Part shown: in pieces, positions 60,849 through 64,000 of the stretch
Position numbering within the stretch: the stretch's first letter is position 1
Layout: each line of letters starts with the position of its first letter
Origin: Caulobacter radicis
GTDB taxonomy: Bacteria; Pseudomonadota; Alphaproteobacteria; Caulobacterales; Caulobacteraceae
Direction: 5' to 3'
Assembly: GCF_003094615.1 (NCBI RefSeq)
Contig: NZ_QDKO01000032.1
Coordinates: forward strand, 336,582-400,581
DNA: 64,000 nt
Notes under the pieces: generated by a model
Databases searched by the model: none
Seen by the model: the letters and a program-made list of their open reading frames with translations, nothing else
Told to the model about the DNA's origin: nothing
Program-made: the position numbers and the translations under genes

Positions 60849-62642
60849 CTAGCCTGTCTGCTTTCGAGAGCCCGTCGCCGCCGCGCTGACCTTCGCCAGC
60901 AGGGCGGCGATGTCGATGGGCTTGGCCACGTGGCCGTCCATGCCGGCGGCGAGGCAGGCGGCGATCTCCGAGGGCAGGGCGTTGGCGGTCAGGGCCAGGA
61001 TCGGCACGGCGCCGGCCGGTGGGGGCAGGGCGCGGATCGCGCGCGTGGCCGCAAGGCCGTCCATGCCCGGCATGCGCACGTCCATCAGCACGACGTCGAA
61101 GGCCCCGTCGCGAACGGCCGCCACGCCGGAGGGGCCGTCGCCGACGCCGGTCACCAGGTGTCCGGCCGAGCCCAGCACGGCCTCGGCCAGGGCGCGGTTC
61201 ACCCGGCTGTCGTCGACCACCAGGACGCGTAGGGGAGGGGTCTCGGCCGCCGCGTGCTCGGGCGCGCTCTCGGGATCGGCGGACGTCGCGGGGATCTCGA
61301 ACCGGAAGGTCGAGCCCTCGCCCTCGACGCTGTCGAAGCCGATCGTCCCGCCCATGGCCTCGACCAGCCGCTTGCAGATCGCCAGGCCAAGGCCGGCGCC
61401 GCCATAGCGCGGATGGATCGAGGCGTCGGCCTGGCCGAAGGCCTGGAACAGTCGCTCGCGGGCTTCGTCGGCCACGCCCATGCCGGTGTCGGCGACCAGG
61501 AAGCGCAAGGCCGGCGCCTCTGGCGGGCCCACCGGCTCCAGCGTCACCGTCACGCCGCCGGCGCCGGTGAACTTCACGGCGTTGTTCAGGAGGTTCAGCA
61601 GCACCTGGCGCAGGCGGTTGGCGTCGCCGGCGATGCGGCGCTCGGCCCCGTCCGCGATCCTGGTGGTCACCGCCAGCCCCTTGGCCTGCGCCTGCGGGCG
61701 GACCATGGCCACGCAGCTTTCCACCAGGCGGGCGGGGTCGACCTCGCCGGCGTGAAGGTCGAGCTTGCCGGCCTCCACCCGCGACAGGTCGAGGATGTCG
61801 TCGACGATGGTCAGCAGCGAGCGGGCGGCGTCGTGGACGAAGTCGCGATAGGCGCCTCGCTGCTCCGGCGCCAGGTCGTCGCGGGCCAGCATCTCGGCGA
61901 AACCCACCAGGCCGTTCAGCGGCGTGCGCAGTTCGTGGCTCATGGCCGCCAGGAAGTCGGACTTGGCGCGGTTGGCGGCTTCGGCCTCGGCCTTGGCCTC
62001 GCGCAGCTGCTCGGTCAGGAGGGCCAGCCTGTGATTGCGCCGCTCCACGCGCTCGAAGGCGGCGGTGCGCTCCTGCAGCAACCGGCGCAGGGCGCCGAAG
62101 CTGGCGCGCTTGGCGATCGCCGCGCCAAGGGTCTGGCTCATGTGGCGCAGCAGCTCGACGTCCTCGTAGCCGAAGGCGCGGGTCTGGCCGGCCATGGCCT
62201 TGAGCACGCCGATGGCGTGGTCGCCGTCGAACAGCGGCGCGCACAGCATCGAGCGCAGGCCCACCTTGCGGCAGGCCTCGCGATCGACCCGTTCGTCGTG
62301 CTCGCTGTCCTCGCAGACCAGGATGCGGGCCTGCTCGACGCACAGGCCCGACAAGCTGCCGGCGCGCGGGATGCGCAGGCCAAGGTGCGCCTCGGAGCCG
62401 GCGCTGACGGCGCGGTAGACCATGTCCTCGCCGTCGACCAGTTCGACGACCGCGCCGTGGCCGCCCAGCAGGTGCTGCACGCGGTCGACGACGATCTGCA
62501 TGAAGGCTTCGCCGTCCACCTCGGCGCCCGCCAGCAGGGCCTGGATCTCGGCCAGTTCGCGCAGCCTTTCCAACCGCCGGTTCAGCCTTTGCAGGCGGGC
62601 GGCGCCGTCGGTCGCGTGAAGCGGCGTCGGCAGGGCATCCAT
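60849..62642 (-). CDS. hybrid histidine kinase (GAF-HisKA-HATPase-receiver)
   Basis: 597 residues. A GAF domain lies about residues 30-170 (FMQIVVDRVQHLLGGHGAVV, LSGLCVEQARILVCEDSEHD, SMLCAPLFDGDHAIGVLKAM). A coiled coil (LTEQLREAKAEAEAANRAKS) leads to the phospho-acceptor H-box AAMSHELRTPLNGLVGF, the N-box LLNLLNNAVKF, G1 LVADTGMGVADE and G2 GGAGLGLAICKRL. A C-terminal receiver has VVLMDVRMPGMDG and GHVAKPIDIAALL. It is cytoplasmic and likely part of a phosphorelay; no separate response regulator is adjacent. I chose the ATG at 62642; an in-frame ATG at 62714 would add 24 residues. Confidence 0.9.
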   Translation of the reverse strand: MDALPTPLHATDGAARLQRLNRRLERLRELAEIQALLAGAEVDGEAFMQIVVDRVQHLLGGHGAVVELVDGEDMVYRAVSAGSEAHLGLRIPRAGSLSGLCVEQARILVCEDSEHDERVDREACRKVGLRSMLCAPLFDGDHAIGVLKAMAGQTRAFGYEDVELLRHMSQTLGAAIAKRASFGALRRLLQERTAAFERVERRNHRLALLTEQLREAKAEAEAANRAKSDFLAAMSHELRTPLNGLVGFAEMLARDDLAPEQRGAYRDFVHDAARSLLTIVDDILDLSRVEAGKLDLHAGEVDPARLVESCVAMVRPQAQAKGLAVTTRIADGAERRIAGDANRLRQVLLNLLNNAVKFTGAGGVTVTLEPVGPPEAPALRFLVADTGMGVADEARERLFQAFGQADASIHPRYGGAGLGLAICKRLVEAMGGTIGFDSVEGEGSTFRFEIPATSADPESAPEHAAAETPPLRVLVVDDSRVNRALAEAVLGSAGHLVTGVGDGPSGVAAVRDGAFDVVLMDVRMPGMDGLAATRAIRALPPPAGAVPILALTANALPSEIAACLAAGMDGHVAKPIDIAALLAKVSAAATGSRKQTG

Positions 62643-62733
62643 CGCAAAACGTCCAGCTTCGCCATGCGAGACTGGGTCCGCGCCTTTCCCCGCGCAAGCA
62701 TCCTCAGGATGCATCGCCGGCCGGCGGGCGGGG

Positions 62734-63522
62734 CTATTCGACGCGGATCTGCGCGGCCAGGGCGCGGGCGATGGCCAGGTTGGCCTGGTCGCTGAGGTGC
62801 AGGCCGTCATATTGCAGCGGCGCGCCGATCCCGGTCAGGGCCTGCGCGGCGTCCACGGCCTTGACCCCGGTGCGGGCGGCCACCTGGACGGCGGCCTCGC
62901 GGAACGGGTCGAGCCTTGCTTGCGTGTCGCGGGCCGAGGCCGGCGGGGGCAGCAGCACGATGACCTGGCCGCCGTCGTCGAGCCGCCGGCGCACCAGGGC
63001 CTCAAGCAGGCTGGCATAGACCTTGACGTCCAGGGCGCCGGGCTTGCCGCGCACCTTGGCGTCGTTGGCCCCGTACATGATGATGGTCAGGTCGCCGGTC
63101 GGCGCGCGGGCCCAGCGGGTCAGGCCGTCCAGCGTCTGGTCGCCGGGCTTGCCGTGATTGACCACCGTCACCTGGCCGCCCAGCAGGCCGCGCAGGGTCT
63201 CCGGGTAGGGCGTGGGGCTGCGCGGCGAGGGCGAGCCGTTGATGCCGGGAATCGATTCTCCCCAGCGCTTGAAGCCGTAGGTCAGGCTGTCGCCCTCGCA
63301 GACGATGACGGCGCCGCGCTTCAGGACGAGGGGCGCGCCGGGCGCGGTCTCGAGCTTCACGGCGGTGCGGGCGGCGGCGCTGCCGGTCGGCCGCCACTGC
63401 GGCAGGGTGGTCTGGAACCAGGCGGCCGACAGGCCAAAGCCCAGAAGCGCGCCCACGCCGACCCCGGGAAGGAAGAACCGCGAGCGTTTCAGGTCGCGCA
63501 GATAGGCGGCGAGGGAGCTCAT
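62734..63522 (-). CDS. SGNH/GDSL-type esterase, membrane-anchored
   Basis: 262 residues. An N-terminal hydrophobic helix (FFLPGVGVGALLGFGLSAAW) anchors or exports it. The SGNH catalytic blocks are in order: GDSLTYGFKRWGE (Ser), VNHGKPGDQTLDGL (Gly), MYGANDAKVRGKPG (Asn) and YDGLHLSDQANL (Asp-His). Such enzymes hydrolyse esters of lipids or acetylated glycans in the periplasm. The substrate is unknown. The start at 63522 lies at the edge of an AT-rich gap before the UDP-glucose dehydrogenase gene. Confidence 0.88.
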   Translation of the reverse strand: MSSLAAYLRDLKRSRFFLPGVGVGALLGFGLSAAWFQTTLPQWRPTGSAAARTAVKLETAPGAPLVLKRGAVIVCEGDSLTYGFKRWGESIPGINGSPSPRSPTPYPETLRGLLGGQVTVVNHGKPGDQTLDGLTRWARAPTGDLTIIMYGANDAKVRGKPGALDVKVYASLLEALVRRRLDDGGQVIVLLPPPASARDTQARLDPFREAAVQVAARTGVKAVDAAQALTGIGAPLQYDGLHLSDQANLAIARALAAQIRVE

Positions 63523-63890
63523 GGGGCGGGCCTGTTAAGCATGTTCCGTGGGCGGTTCGAATGCGTGTTTGATAAGCCGGGCGGCATTTTCCGCATAGAA
63601 CGTCGCCTCTACGGTCAAGGTAAGTATAATTCTTGCCCGAACCGTGCTCTTTTTGTCATCAGGTTGATTAACGCGCCTTATGGTCAAGTTTGTCGGGAAT
63701 TCCGATCCCGGACGGTCGATCGCGATTTTTCGTGGCGATGTCGTCGTGAAGTGCAAACTTTGGCCACATAAAAATTTCTTTTGAATAGTCATCAGTTCGT
63801 GATTGCGCTTCGACAAGGAATGTCGAATTAAAATCACTCGATGTTTTTGTGCCGCCGGCTGGGCGGGGCTCTTGTTGAGCAGGGGATGAC
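63523..63890. other. AT-rich intergenic region with divergent promoters
   Basis: This 368-base gap is clearly lower in GC than the genes around it and contains no credible reading frame. A perfect 7-base inverted repeat, TTCGACA / TGTCGAA (63809-63827, 5-base centre), lies 64 bases before the next ATG and may be an operator. It must hold the promoters of the two divergent genes. Confidence 0.5.
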
Positions 63891-64000
63891 ATGCGCGTAG
63901 CGATGATTGGCACGGGCTATGTGGGCCTGGTGTCCGGGGCGTGCTTTGCGGACTTCGGTCACGTGGTGACGTGCATCGACAAGGATCCGCGCAAGATCTC
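63891..64000 (+). CDS. ugd: UDP-glucose 6-dehydrogenase (3' truncated)
   Basis: Only the first 36 residues are in the window: MRVAMIGTGYVGLVSGACFA followed by DFGHVVTCIDKDPRKI. The Rossmann GxGYVGLVSGxCFADxGHxV pattern is the exact start of UDP-glucose/GDP-mannose dehydrogenases, and the VTCIDKD end favours the UDP-glucose form, which makes UDP-glucuronate for surface polysaccharide. The ATG follows AGGGG by about 6 bases. The gene continues beyond the window, so its length and the downstream operon cannot be judged. Confidence 0.88.
   Translation, partial: MRVAMIGTGYVGLVSGACFADFGHVVTCIDKDPRKI

Noticed and set aside
63668..63913. Minus-strand frames in the last intergenic gap
   Set aside because: They run through an AT-rich promoter region with poor codon use and overlap the start of the UDP-glucose dehydrogenase gene.

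Overview
The window looks like chromosomal DNA of a free-living alphaproteobacterium of the Caulobacteraceae (Caulobacter or a close relative). This is judged from the very high GC content with strong G/C third-codon bias, alphaproteobacterial gene neighbourhoods (zapA-6S RNA-formyltetrahydrofolate cyclo-ligase; argH-lptM-lysA), a BamF-type lipoprotein, a bactofilin, TadE/TadG-like proteins and a large TonB-dependent receptor. No rRNA operon, CRISPR array, intact insertion sequence or prophage was seen. Short palindromic intergenic repeats are frequent.

Layout. 1-10.6 kb is housekeeping: a truncated coiled-coil protein, zapA, 6S RNA, 5-formyl-THF cyclo-ligase, a YmdB-like phosphoesterase, Ohr, a YebC regulator, ileS, lspA, bamF, then small envelope genes and a bactofilin. 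10.7-14.8 kb is an Lrp-family regulator divergent from a giant indolepyruvate ferredoxin oxidoreductase. 14.8-20.4 kb holds a frameshifted TonB-C-like secreted protein, a ParD/ParE module coupled to an LhgO-like oxidase, a PQQ sugar dehydrogenase, a glycosyltransferase and tRNA-Met(CAT). 20.4-29.9 kb is more accessory and sensory: a PraB-like secreted protein, two related XRE regulators, a Phd/YefM-PAS fusion, TadE/TadG, a PilZ protein, a LuxR/LuxI quorum-sensing pair with a perfect lux-box-like palindrome, and a CBS-kinase-receiver protein that looks catalytically degenerate.

30-46 kb carries a TonB receptor, queC-queE-queD (queuosine precursor synthesis), a resolvase-like protein lacking the catalytic serine, aroC, lysA, lptM, argH, a TlpA-type thioredoxin and membrane or acyltransferase genes. 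46-51 kb has gluQRS (which modifies queuosine-containing tRNA-Asp), a TetR regulator facing a 37-residue membrane protein across an 18-bp palindrome, a Gre-like factor, an AlkA-type glycosylase and an HNH protein.

51.5-60.6 kb is a complete high-affinity potassium system: a 27-aa membrane peptide, kdpF, kdpA, kdpB, a 33-aa membrane peptide, an outer-membrane beta-barrel protein, kdpC, kdpD and kdpE, preceded by 11-bp-phased direct repeats that may be KdpE sites. The embedded barrel and the two small proteins are the most distinctive gene arrangement here. The window closes with a GAF hybrid histidine kinase, an SGNH hydrolase and the 5' end of a UDP-glucose 6-dehydrogenase gene.

Function calls rest on reading motifs and neighbourhoods by eye; no database search was possible.
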